From Leishmania donovani (taxonomy: Eukaryota; Euglenozoa; Kinetoplastea; Trypanosomatida; Trypanosomatidae), in the NCBI RefSeq assembly GCF_000227135.1, contig NC_018259.1, positions 1,172,805 to 1,236,804 of the forward strand: a stretch of 64,000 bases of DNA, read 5' to 3'. Numbering within the stretch: the stretch's first letter is position 1; every line of letters begins with the position of its first letter. The translations under genes were made by a program, and so were the position numbers. The notes under the pieces were generated by a model. The model was not told where the DNA came from and ran no database searches. It saw only the letters and a list, made by a program, of their open reading frames with translations. Of this stretch, positions 1 through 8,276 are shown in pieces.

Positions 1-327
1 AAGCCGACATTGAAGAGAAGCAGTGAAGGAGGAAACGCAAAGGAGTTGCGTGAGGAACAAGGGAAAGAAGGCAATGCGAGGCTTGCAACGGTTTTTTCTC
101 TTCTCATTTGAAGCGGCCGCCAGGGCTGAAGCATTGCCGAGGATGTCATCTCTCGCCCCGATCCTGTCGCACTGCGGAGGAGACATAGAAACGACGAAAA
201 CCTTGCGCCGTGGCTTCTGCCGCACGCTTGCAGTTTTACTGTCTTTAAAGTCTCTTCTAAGGGAAGGCACGCGGCCTTTGGTAGCAAGACGAGGGAAAAG
301 AAATGTATCTATGGAAATGCGCTTTTT
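1..327. other. 3' flank of MCM7, no gene seen
   Basis: This is the downstream (3' UTR/intergenic) side of the minus-strand MCM7 gene. A short plus-strand open frame crosses it, but it opposes the local transcription direction, matches no family I know and has no splice-acceptor context. I see no RNA gene or repeat here. Confidence 0.6.
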
Positions 328-2505
328 CTAGTCTTCTGCAAACTCCAGCATTGTCCCGGAAACTGACCAGACTCCGACTTCACAGTACGTTCGAAGGCAT
401 CGCTGCAGGTGGGATTCTCCAATCCCCTTCATCATGAGCGCGGGGCGAATCTCGGAGAGATCGACGGATGAACGCCCACGAGCGATGTCTCTGATGACCG
501 AAAAGATAGACGCGTCAGATGTTGTCACCATGCGATGCATATCCGTGGCCGGTCTATCCTGAAGAGATGCCTTGCTACAGTCAAGCAGACGGCCAGCCTC
601 TCGTACGTCCTCCTCCAGCACGCGCTCCGAGAAGCGCAGGCGGGCGCACGCCTGCGAGAGACGGATGAGACTCAGCAACGTACGAGCCGTGACGACATTG
701 CTATATCGCACACTCTGCGCTCGCATTTCACAGTAAATGTCACTGATGGCCTTGGCGGCACCTGGGTCAACGTAGGGGTGAATGCGCTTGACCTCACCCA
801 CGTACGCCCGCAAAAAGTCGCGGCCAAAATACTCGGTGGTGGTACCTCGCACTCCATCATCCGCCACCGTGCCAGGCGCGACACCGTGGAGGTGGACGTG
901 GGTAACGTGCATCGAAAGCTCAGCATCGCGCTCCCGGCTCGATTCGTCGAGCAGCAGCCAGAGCAGATCGAAACGAGAAAGAAGTGCTGGCGGTAAATTC
1001 ACGTTCTCCGTTGGCGTCGCGTTACGCTTCCACCGACCAAACTTGGGATTCGCCGCGGCGAGAATGGACGTGCGCGCGTTCAGCGACGTGATGATACCCG
1101 CCTTGGCGATAGAAACCATCTGCTGCTCCATGACCTCGTGCAGAGCTGTGCGGTCAGAGTCATCCATTTTGTCGAACTCATCGATGCAGCAAACTCCCTT
1201 ATCGGACAAAACGAGTGCGCCGCCCTCGAGCATCACCTCACCTGTGTGGGTATCGTGAGTTACAGCAGCCGTAAGCCCAACTCCAGAGCTGCCCTTACCG
1301 GTCGTAAACACGGATCGGGGTGCAACAGATGCAATCCACTTCAGAAGCTGACTCTTCGCCACTCCGGGATCTCCCATGAAAAGGATATTGATGTCGCTGC
1401 GAATCCGAATGCCGTTTGCAATGGAGCTACCTCCGACAAGCTGACATAAGAGTGCCTTCTTCACGTCCTCCATACCCCAGATCTCGGGCGCTATGCTGCG
1501 GGTGAGCTTTTCAATGACGGCTTCTCGGTCAGGATAGTCCCGGATATCCTCCACCTGTGCGCGCATGTCCTCTGCTGCTTCCTGGTAGCTTCTCTTCTCT
1601 AACTCGACGTGGATAGCTTTGTAAAGTGTTTTCACCATCGTGGACGCGCGGAAGGCCTCGTGACCCTGCCCAGTGGAAGGGTCCGGACAGTAGACTCCTG
1701 TGATACGAACAACCTGCCCCGGTGCAGCAATACGGGTTTGCTCTCCTTCGCAGACAACACGGATGGTCCGCGGGATGGCGCCACGCGGAACATCTTCGGG
1801 CAGCTCCTGCACCCGTAGTTCCTGATATTTCATGAACTTGCTTGCCTTATTCTGTGCCAACAGCCTACCCACAGCATTGTTCAGCTTGCAGCGCTGCGAT
1901 TGACACACCTGTAGCGGTGTTAGGCGATCACCGATGACCTGCTGGAAGGTCGTCTCGGCGCAAACCTCGCACACCGACACGAGCATAGAGAGCTTTGGGC
2001 GGACTGCAGTGGCAGCGATGCAAATGCCGCGAAGAACAGTCAGCGTGCCGATCTTTCCTCCTCTCAACTCTCGCAGAGGAATGGGAGCACTGTCTTCGCT
2101 AAGCGGGTGTATTTTCAGCTCATATCGACGTGTCAGCAAGGCGGGCAGCTCTTGGCCAGACATCCGTGCCTCCATGACCAGTTGGTCCACCATGTCCACA
2201 ACGCGGTCAGTTTGAGGAATAATAGAGTCGACAACCCTGTAAAGCTCCTCCATGTATCCGACAACGTTCATCTGAATCCTTTGCGCTAGATGAAGCTGCC
2301 CGAAACCCGCAACATCGTCGAGAAAGATGGGATATACAATGCTCTGTCGCTGCGCAATGTGATGGGCCTGAATTACATACTTCGCCTCTCCCGTAGAGTC
2401 CCTGAACTCCTCAAGAAAACGCTTGCAAATATCTCGGTCATTGATGTAGTTCGGATACTTGCTGGATGCCGCAGCAGCGTACGCGCGCTTCTCTGGTGTA
2501 GACAT
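328..2505 (-). CDS. MCM7: DNA replication licensing factor MCM7
   Basis: A 725-residue AAA+ subunit of the MCM2-7 replicative helicase, acting in the nucleus. The N-terminal half carries a zinc-finger set at C179, C182, C201 and C206. The ATPase core shows Walker A GDPGVAKS (378-385), Walker B CIDEFD (440-445) and the arginine-finger segment LSRFDL (509-514). A C-terminal winged-helix region follows from about 650. Wording around the ATPase core (GVCCIDEFDKM, the SIAKAGI stretch, the THVH segment after the arginine finger) fits MCM7 better than MCM2-6. Length is normal for the family. The start ATG at 2505 has a polypyrimidine tract and AG just upstream on the minus strand. It is the most distal of the leftward genes seen here. 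No broken motif was seen. Confidence 0.95.
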   Translation of the reverse strand: MSTPEKRAYAAAASSKYPNYINDRDICKRFLEEFRDSTGEAKYVIQAHHIAQRQSIVYPIFLDDVAGFGQLHLAQRIQMNVVGYMEELYRVVDSIIPQTDRVVDMVDQLVMEARMSGQELPALLTRRYELKIHPLSEDSAPIPLRELRGGKIGTLTVLRGICIAATAVRPKLSMLVSVCEVCAETTFQQVIGDRLTPLQVCQSQRCKLNNAVGRLLAQNKASKFMKYQELRVQELPEDVPRGAIPRTIRVVCEGEQTRIAAPGQVVRITGVYCPDPSTGQGHEAFRASTMVKTLYKAIHVELEKRSYQEAAEDMRAQVEDIRDYPDREAVIEKLTRSIAPEIWGMEDVKKALLCQLVGGSSIANGIRIRSDINILFMGDPGVAKSQLLKWIASVAPRSVFTTGKGSSGVGLTAAVTHDTHTGEVMLEGGALVLSDKGVCCIDEFDKMDDSDRTALHEVMEQQMVSIAKAGIITSLNARTSILAAANPKFGRWKRNATPTENVNLPPALLSRFDLLWLLLDESSRERDAELSMHVTHVHLHGVAPGTVADDGVRGTTTEYFGRDFLRAYVGEVKRIHPYVDPGAAKAISDIYCEMRAQSVRYSNVVTARTLLSLIRLSQACARLRFSERVLEEDVREAGRLLDCSKASLQDRPATDMHRMVTTSDASIFSVIRDIARGRSSVDLSEIRPALMMKGIGESHLQRCLRTYCEVGVWSVSGTMLEFAED

Positions 2506-2911
2506 TCTCTAGGAAGCGGACAAAAAGGGAAGTTGTATTTACAGCACGCGTGCACGACCATGTCGAGGTCAGTTGCAAGTATGGCGATGCTGTATTTGAC
2601 CTGTTTACGGCAGATTCAGGAATGAAAAAGAGCGGGGAAAAGATCGAGATGTGAAAACTAACCGAGGTGAATTGCTAGCCGCACCACCAATCCAGCAAAG
2701 CGAAACTATATCAGAGGTGTGTTGACTCTGAAGCTTCCACAAAACCTGGTATACATTTGAACAGTCAACACTGAGGGAGGAAAAAAGAACATAAAGCTAG
2801 TCGTGAGAACGCATGAGTGGGGTTATCCTCTCTCTATCCTTCTGTTTGTCTTTGAAACTTATTGGCCTGGACTTCACCATAGGAGAAACTGGGGAGAGAG
2901 CCCATCCCATT
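2506..2911. other. Intergenic, MCM7/cofactor A
   Basis: About 400 bases with no supported gene. On the minus strand it holds the 3' UTR of the cofactor A gene and the splice-acceptor region of MCM7; the pyrimidine-rich minus-strand stretch near 2511-2535 is the likely tract. Confidence 0.55.
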
Positions 2912-3289
2912 TTACGAAACTGCCGCTTGGCCGTCGGCCATAGTGGCACGCGCCAAATCTAAAAGCTCCTCATTCGACACAGTAGAGCCCTCCTTCTCCA
3001 GATAGTCAGAGAGATCCTTCACTGAGGCCATAATCCGGTTCACAGAATGGGGTACCATCATTTGGGCCTCGTCGACAACCTTCGTCTGCTGAGGAACACG
3101 GTCTGGATCACTCTGGCGCAGGGTGTCGAGGCGCTGCAGCTCCCGCTCCACTTCTCGCTTCGCAAACTCCAAATCTTTGATAGTGCGCTTCAGAGCACTC
3201 ACTTTGATCCGCAGCGTCTTTTCGTTCGGCGCTTCTGCCTGCCGCACATTGCCGGCAAAGCGGTTGGTGGATTCGGTAGAATCAGACAT
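2912..3289 (-). CDS. TBCA: Tubulin-binding cofactor A (TBCA/Rbl2-like)
   Basis: A 125-residue, mostly helical protein. The family captures beta-tubulin released from the CCT chaperonin and hands it to the cofactor D/E/C pathway in the cytosol. Residues about 25-105 match the cofactor A pattern: LRIK...LKRTIKD, a charged coiled helix, then KVVDEAQMMVP (family form is ESRMMIPD) and a third helix ending near SDYLEKEG. Size is typical. The open frame extends 70 codons upstream, but that part is low-quality sequence crossing the expected acceptor region, so I use the internal ATG at 3289 (MSDSTES). It lies directly beside a phosducin-like protein also linked to tubulin folding. Confidence 0.85.
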   Translation of the reverse strand: MSDSTESTNRFAGNVRQAEAPNEKTLRIKVSALKRTIKDLEFAKREVERELQRLDTLRQSDPDRVPQQTKVVDEAQMMVPHSVNRIMASVKDLSDYLEKEGSTVSNEELLDLARATMADGQAAVS

Positions 3290-3576
3290 CTTGATAGGCT
3301 GAGTATGATGAAATGGGAAGAGGGGAGAGAAACCAGAGCGAAGGTTATCGGGGCGCATATGCGCAGAAAGCACAAAGCGAAAGTAGCGGCGCCTTTTCCT
3401 TGCGATCTCCAGAAGACCTAGCCGAAAATAGTTTCGGGTATATTGTTTAATGTGTCGCACGAACGCACACGTACGAAAAAAAAAGAACATACTCGGCATT
3501 GAATAGGTTTCTTTCGTTTTTGTTTCGAGCTAACATTCATCCAAGGTCCATGAGAAGTTAAGAGCACCGGGTATCT

Positions 3577-4146
3577 CTATTCATCATTCTGGTCTGCAGC
3601 AAACATCCCCTTGTCGTTGACCATACCGTAGTGCGCCAAAACCTGGGTAACTGTATCGGTAGTAAAATCGTCAGTCCCGCCAAACTCGTCGAAGCCGATG
3701 ATGCTGTGGAATGTGTGTCCCTTCTCCACAAGCATTAAGGTTGGGAGCATCATCACGTTGAAGCGTTCTGGGAGAGACGGAATGCGCTCAACGTCAACAT
3801 AACAAAAGCGAGTCTCAAAGTGCTCGTGGGCAATCGTGCGCAGATGCCGTTCAATGATTTCACAGCGAGGGGTACTGCGTCGCATGAAATGGACAACAAT
3901 CCGCTCCGAGCTCTTCACGTTATCAAAAAACTCCTTTGGCTCCGCAACCTCTAGGTACTGCCCATGGCCCTTGCGGAGCCACTCGTCACGACGGGCCTGA
4001 ATCTCCTTCAGTTGCTTCAGCCTTTTCTGACGAATGGCGAGAATCTCGTCATCGTCCATCTGATCGATGCGGTCGATTTCGTCATCGACGGCGCGCTCGA
4101 TCTGCTGTGCAATCTGCAGTAGCGCCTGCTCCGTCGAGTTCGACAT
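3577..4146 (-). CDS. Thioredoxin-domain phosducin-like protein (TXNDC9/PLP3)
   Basis: A 189-residue cytosolic protein of the TXNDC9/APACD (phosducin-like 3) family, which binds and modulates the CCT chaperonin and affects actin and tubulin folding. Residues 1-60 are an acidic/basic helical N-terminus. Residues about 68-172 form a thioredoxin fold, with a single cysteine at the redox position (TPRC, C95) instead of CXXC, the cis-proline in MLPTL (P135) and the near-diagnostic GFDEFGGTDDFTT block (151-163). The longer open frame (to 4443) crosses the polypyrimidine tract and acceptor, so the start is set at ATG 4146. No catalytic disulfide is expected, as in the rest of the family. Confidence 0.9.
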   Translation of the reverse strand: MSNSTEQALLQIAQQIERAVDDEIDRIDQMDDDEILAIRQKRLKQLKEIQARRDEWLRKGHGQYLEVAEPKEFFDNVKSSERIVVHFMRRSTPRCEIIERHLRTIAHEHFETRFCYVDVERIPSLPERFNVMMLPTLMLVEKGHTFHSIIGFDEFGGTDDFTTDTVTQVLAHYGMVNDKGMFAADQNDE

Positions 4147-4220
4147 GGTCAAGGTAACGATGCTCAGCTTGAATAACTCTGTACAAGAATCATAGATTTG
4201 GGGAGGAGGGAGGAAGAAAG
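4147..4220 (-). promoter_or_regulatory. Trans-splice acceptor region for the PLP3-like gene
   Basis: On the minus strand, a C/T run complementary to the purine run at about 4201-4220 is followed by the first AG roughly 30 bases before the ATG at 4146. This is the usual layout of a spliced-leader addition site and argues against the longer upstream start. Confidence 0.55.
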
Positions 4221-4432
4221 TATGCTGTGAAGAGGAGAAAACCCACCAACAAAGACGGAAGCCGTGTACCGAAAATCTTAACGCGCGAGCTATATCAGAT
4301 ACTGGTTTTTGCTTTGATCGGATCGATGTGAAAGGAGCCCATAAGCATAGTTGTTTTGGTGTTTCTTGAACTAGTTGCAACAATCTGCTGCGCAGGTCAC
4401 CACTGATTCGATTCAGCTGATATTTTCCTTCC

Positions 4433-5029
4433 CTACACGCCATTGAACCCCTTGTTGCTTCTCACGCAAGATTCGAGAATTTCGGTGTCGCTTTTGTCTC
4501 GGATAACGCGCAGGAAGGCGTATGACGGACATTCTCCCCCGCTCAGCGTTGGTGCCAAGCAGTAGTATGTTTGCCTCACCACCATCGCCGTGTGAAGAAG
4601 AGTTGGCCTCTGAAGCGCCAGAGAATATGACAAGTCTTTTTGCACTGCCACGTGTAGGTATTTGACACCGTGTACGTAACCATCACGCAGCTGCAACGCG
4701 ATTTCCAACAAAGGCCCTTTGTACGTCCCGTCTCTAGAGCGTGCGTATTGACGAGCTTGAGACCGAATCCTTGAGCACGTGTATGCCTTTCGGTCAGCAT
4801 CCTCGTGTAAATTGAAGATAGCTTTCTGCACTTCTGAAAGCACCGAATTGTAGATGCGCCTTGTCTCGCTATGATTCAGTGATCGCGCATCGCCGTAGCG
4901 TGATTTCAGCGCCTCTTTCTGATAATTGAGCAACAGATCGTGCACGGGCTCAACACTGTCTTCATCTGGAAGAATAATCAGAACAAAGATGGCGCAGAGG
5001 GTGACAGCCAGAGTCCCAAATAGGTTCAT
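4433..5029 (-). CDS. Hypothetical protein with N-terminal membrane anchor
   Basis: A 198-residue protein I do not recognise. Residues 4-20 form one strongly hydrophobic segment, either a signal anchor or a signal peptide, followed by an acidic patch (DEDSVE). The rest is a soluble mixed helical domain with four cysteines (C85, C157, C167, C188). The spacing of the last three would allow disulfides if the domain faces the secretory lumen or the mitochondrial intermembrane space. The start is the first ATG (5029). It is the most promoter-proximal gene of the leftward unit, next to the strand-switch region. Function unknown; conservation in other trypanosomatids would confirm it is real. Confidence 0.6.
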   Translation of the reverse strand: MNLFGTLAVTLCAIFVLIILPDEDSVEPVHDLLLNYQKEALKSRYGDARSLNHSETRRIYNSVLSEVQKAIFNLHEDADRKAYTCSRIRSQARQYARSRDGTYKGPLLEIALQLRDGYVHGVKYLHVAVQKDLSYSLALQRPTLLHTAMVVRQTYYCLAPTLSGGECPSYAFLRVIRDKSDTEILESCVRSNKGFNGV

Positions 5030-5399
5030 TTTTTCACAAGTGTAATGATAGCTTCAAAGGTGCAAATGAGGAGAAAAGGAAAGGTGGAAAGGTGGGATCA
5101 TTACCTTCCAAACGATTGTCTCGTCTATCGTCAGTATACGCTAGGATGCAGCGTCATACGACGCCAGCCCGAAGGCTAGCACCACGTCCACAATTATGCA
5201 GCCACCGCATGATGCCATACTTCCATAGCAGCGTTCCAGCTCGTGTCAGCGTCGCGTCGGCCTTCAAAATACGGCCAGAGCATATGTCAGCACATTAGCG
5301 GTCAAAAGCGCTTCTTTTTCAGCAAGCAAGCCTCACCTCTCGAGCTCAATAGAGAGGAATGACAGGTCCAATATTCCCAAGGCACAGCAGCAACTACTA

Positions 5400-7790
5400 C
5401 GCCTCTCTAACAATTAGAGCTGCACAGCGACGCACAGCTGCAAAAGGAAGCAACCGTTAGCTATGAGTCTGAATGAACTGTCAAGGTGTCACTCCTCTCA
5501 GACCCTCGAATGTGGAACATACACATCGCCAAAGAATCGCCTGCCTCTGTCCATGTGGTAAGATCACGTTCGCAGTCTGCGCGTCGTTGAGCCTTGTCAA
5601 TTTCAGAAAGCAGCTTATCATGCCCGTCGTGGAACACTCGGCCGTCCAAAATAGTCACCTTCCAATCGTCGATAAGCCTCCCGTAGGCCACAAAAGCGAG
5701 GCACGAGCATCCCCATGGGAAAAAACTGCTACGCACCTCGCATCGTCCTCTTTACACCTGCTGAAGCGAGTCCTTCCACTGATTGCTCCCCAAATAGCTC
5801 CTTTGCCCACCTAGAACTGCGCAAACATGTCCGACACACACACACATACGCTTCACTCCGTCGGCGCCGTGAGTATCACCGTTCAAAGATACCCAATCAC
5901 ACAAGCCTTCACAAAGAAATCGAAACCCCATTGTCTGAGCAATCACTACCTATCACACTCGACAAACTCCACGTGTTTCGAACCGAGCACTTTCACGAAA
6001 CTTCAGAAAGTTTCAGAGTGCCCAAGAACAGGGGCTATAATTAAGAACAAAAAACATCAGACCTCGTGGTGAGGTGAGATGATGACAGGTCTTTGAGATC
6101 GTCAGTGGTACATCCCTACCGGGAGCAGTGCCCGATCGCAAAAAAAGGGGCGCGAACAGCCAACAACAGTGCTGAGGCAGTCTTCTCAAACTGCACTCGC
6201 TCAATACACGCGGATTCTAGGTCAAACCCAACAAAAAGCGCCGCTTTATATGCATCTCTCAAGCTTCTCAGATGCCCCACCTACCGCACTTTGTTTGCCC
6301 ACGAAAGAACACTACTGGCACAACGCCAAGTTCCCTGCCTGCCCTCTCACCCGCAGTCCTGCACGTGCTTGAGATACTCAGCCCCTCCTGTTTCAGGACA
6401 CCCCGATGGCGGGGCACCAAATGGCGTGGCATCGTGGGGTCCAGCACCGTTCTGTTTGGGAAAGCCCACCCATTCCGCCCCCCCCCCATCGCCACCAATG
6501 CCAAACCATTTCTGTTGGACCCAGCAAAAAGTGCCTACATCTCTGGGAGGCCAGATCGATGGATCGCTACTGATATGGGCACTGGGGTTCCGGATGGAGC
6601 TGTGTCAGGAAGCCCTGCGACAGTGAACGTGTTTGCGCCGCTCATATAATAGGCGAAGTGTCAAAGCGACCCGAACACATCGCATACCCGGACCTCACAC
6701 CGCCTCTCGGCGGTGAGCCTGGGCGACTGCAGGAAGCGCGCGAAAAAGACACGAACAAAAAGAAAACCCACAGCGGAACAGCCCAGCATCCTCTGGCCAG
6801 CGCTGTCGCTCACTAGCAGGAGGTAAGCCAGCGCACCGACTCTTTGAAACGAAGCAAGGCTCTCTTTCCCAACCTCAAAAACGAACCTCGATCTGTGTAA
6901 CTTACCCGAAAGAGCGACGAGAAATACCCTCACGATGTGCATGAGGAAAAGAGACCCTTCCCATTTTCGGAAGAGGTTCAACGCCGGCGCCTCCGGCTTT
7001 AAGTTCTTTTTCTTAATTACTCGATAAAAAAATTTAGCGGCTTGGTTCCCCTTTTCCTCCCCCCCCCCCCGGACACCCAGCACGAAGTCCAAAAAGCCAG
7101 CGGAGCTTTGAATTGAAACCATCCGAATCCCCAACCCCCTGAAGAGCATCTCTTAAACGCTGTGCCAAATCACAGGACCTCACACGCAGTCTTTTGGCAA
7201 ACAGCACAGCGAAAAACTGACGGTTAAAACCCACGCAGCAGCACGTGGCGCTCGTGAGAAAAAAAACGTGCTCCGGATGAGGACGTCACCGCAGCCAATA
7301 AATCAAAAGAACTCCTCCTTTCAACAACTCGCATTTCCACCCCCACAACGTTGACGTGCAGGGAGGGACGCGCCTTTCAGCATTTCCTTCCCACCCATAC
7401 GCCGTTTTTCTGATCCTTAGCAACAAGATGTGCCGACAAACCTTGCAAACACAATCTCAAGGAACCAGCCCCTCTTTCCCTAAAGCCTGGCAAAAGCCCG
7501 CATAACCGGCCCCTCCACCGCACCAACCCTCACCCTTCACCTCTCACACTTATGCACAACAACTTAGCTTCTTATACGACCCTGCTCTCCCCCCATCGCC
7601 CCCACCGCTTCCGCTACCCTACATTGTGTTTCCACCATGTCCAAATGCCGAAACCTATGCACTCCCCCCCCCCTCTTTATCACCCTCTATCTTCTCGCGA
7701 AAAAAATGGTTCCCTTTCTCAAAAGCAGGGAACCGGTGTCTAAAATCCTGAACTTTTTCACATTAACCAAGCTCAGCATCAGAATCCAAA
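5400..7790 (-). promoter_or_regulatory. Left arm: A/C-rich, three C-tracts
   Basis: Read on the plus strand this arm is rich in A and C, so it is G/T-rich in the leftward direction of transcription. It carries uninterrupted C runs at 6478-6487 (10), 7059-7070 (12) and 7664-7673 (10), with shorter runs between. The composition differs from the coding and ordinary intergenic DNA around it. A degenerate repeat copy lies inside (6395-6840). I see no gene; a 91-codon frame at 5461-5736 on the minus strand lacks an ATG. Confidence 0.6.
6395..6840 (+). mobile_element. Degenerate SIDER-like element, old copy
   Basis: Much diverged but alignable to the intact element at 31109-31703. The stretch from 6531 (GTGCCTAC...GGCCAGATCGA...ATCGCTACTGAT) parallels the intact GCGCCTAC...GGCCAGAGCGAC...ATCGCTAATGAT. 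Around 6653-6745 a second block keeps the order GCGAAGTGTCA, GCGACCCGAAC, ACCCGGACCTCACA, GAGCCTGGGCGAC of the intact copy. A GC hairpin at about 6403-6416 (CCCCG/CGGGG) may correspond to the family's 5' hairpin. Borders are approximate. One of the long C-tracts lies within it. Confidence 0.55.
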
Positions 7791-8276
7791 AGCACACACT
7801 CGGTGGAGAGGCCTGGCAGTCCCCTTATACATGCCGGCGCCGAGCCACCCTTCATGGTGGCAGGGTCAGGCGCCTACGACGTAGGGGGGCCAGAGCGACT
7901 TATCGCTAATGATGTCGGCGGTGAGGTGCTGGATGGCGCTGCGTTGGGGAGAGATCCGCCACTGTGCGCACGCCTGTGCCGTCCGTATGCTGGGCGGAGT
8001 GTCAGCGTGACTCGAACGTGTCCCACCCGGCCCTCGCACTGCCTGCTGGTGTAGGGAAGCCTGAGCGACCTCGGGCGATGCATCGCGTGGCGGTCAGCAT
8101 TGCTGGGGGCGACGGTGAGGCAGCCTGCGAGGCGGGGGCGGGGGGTGTTTGGGGCGCAGACGCTGCCCGCATGCCTGAGCTGGCGCATTGCCGCCACGCG
8201 TGTGCGCGGCTGCTTCGCGGCGTGCGATGGGTCTCTGACGGGGCGGGCGGGGCGGGGCTCAACGTGTGTGTTGTGG
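7791..8276 (+). mobile_element. SIDER-like element, truncated near-identical copy
   Basis: About 485 bases matching the element at 31109-31703 with very few differences (for example T versus G at 8107 and T versus C at 8271). It lacks the first ~100 bases (homology fades left of about 7795) and the last ~25 bases (ends at about 8276). It includes the 5' hairpin GCCACC/GGTGGC. It lies at the centre of the strand-switch region, exactly where base composition flips. High identity means a recent copy or gene conversion, unlike the old copy 1 kb to its left. Confidence 0.75.

Noticed and set aside
5461..5736. 91-codon minus-strand frame in the left arm
   Set aside because: It begins at GTG with a stop shortly before it and has no in-frame ATG except near its end. 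It looks protein-like by eye, but I cannot support it as a gene; it could be an old gene fragment.
5950..5985. GGTTCGAA-like string on the minus strand as a tRNA T-arm
   Set aside because: The flanking bases do not form the T-stem, and no cloverleaf can be folded around it.
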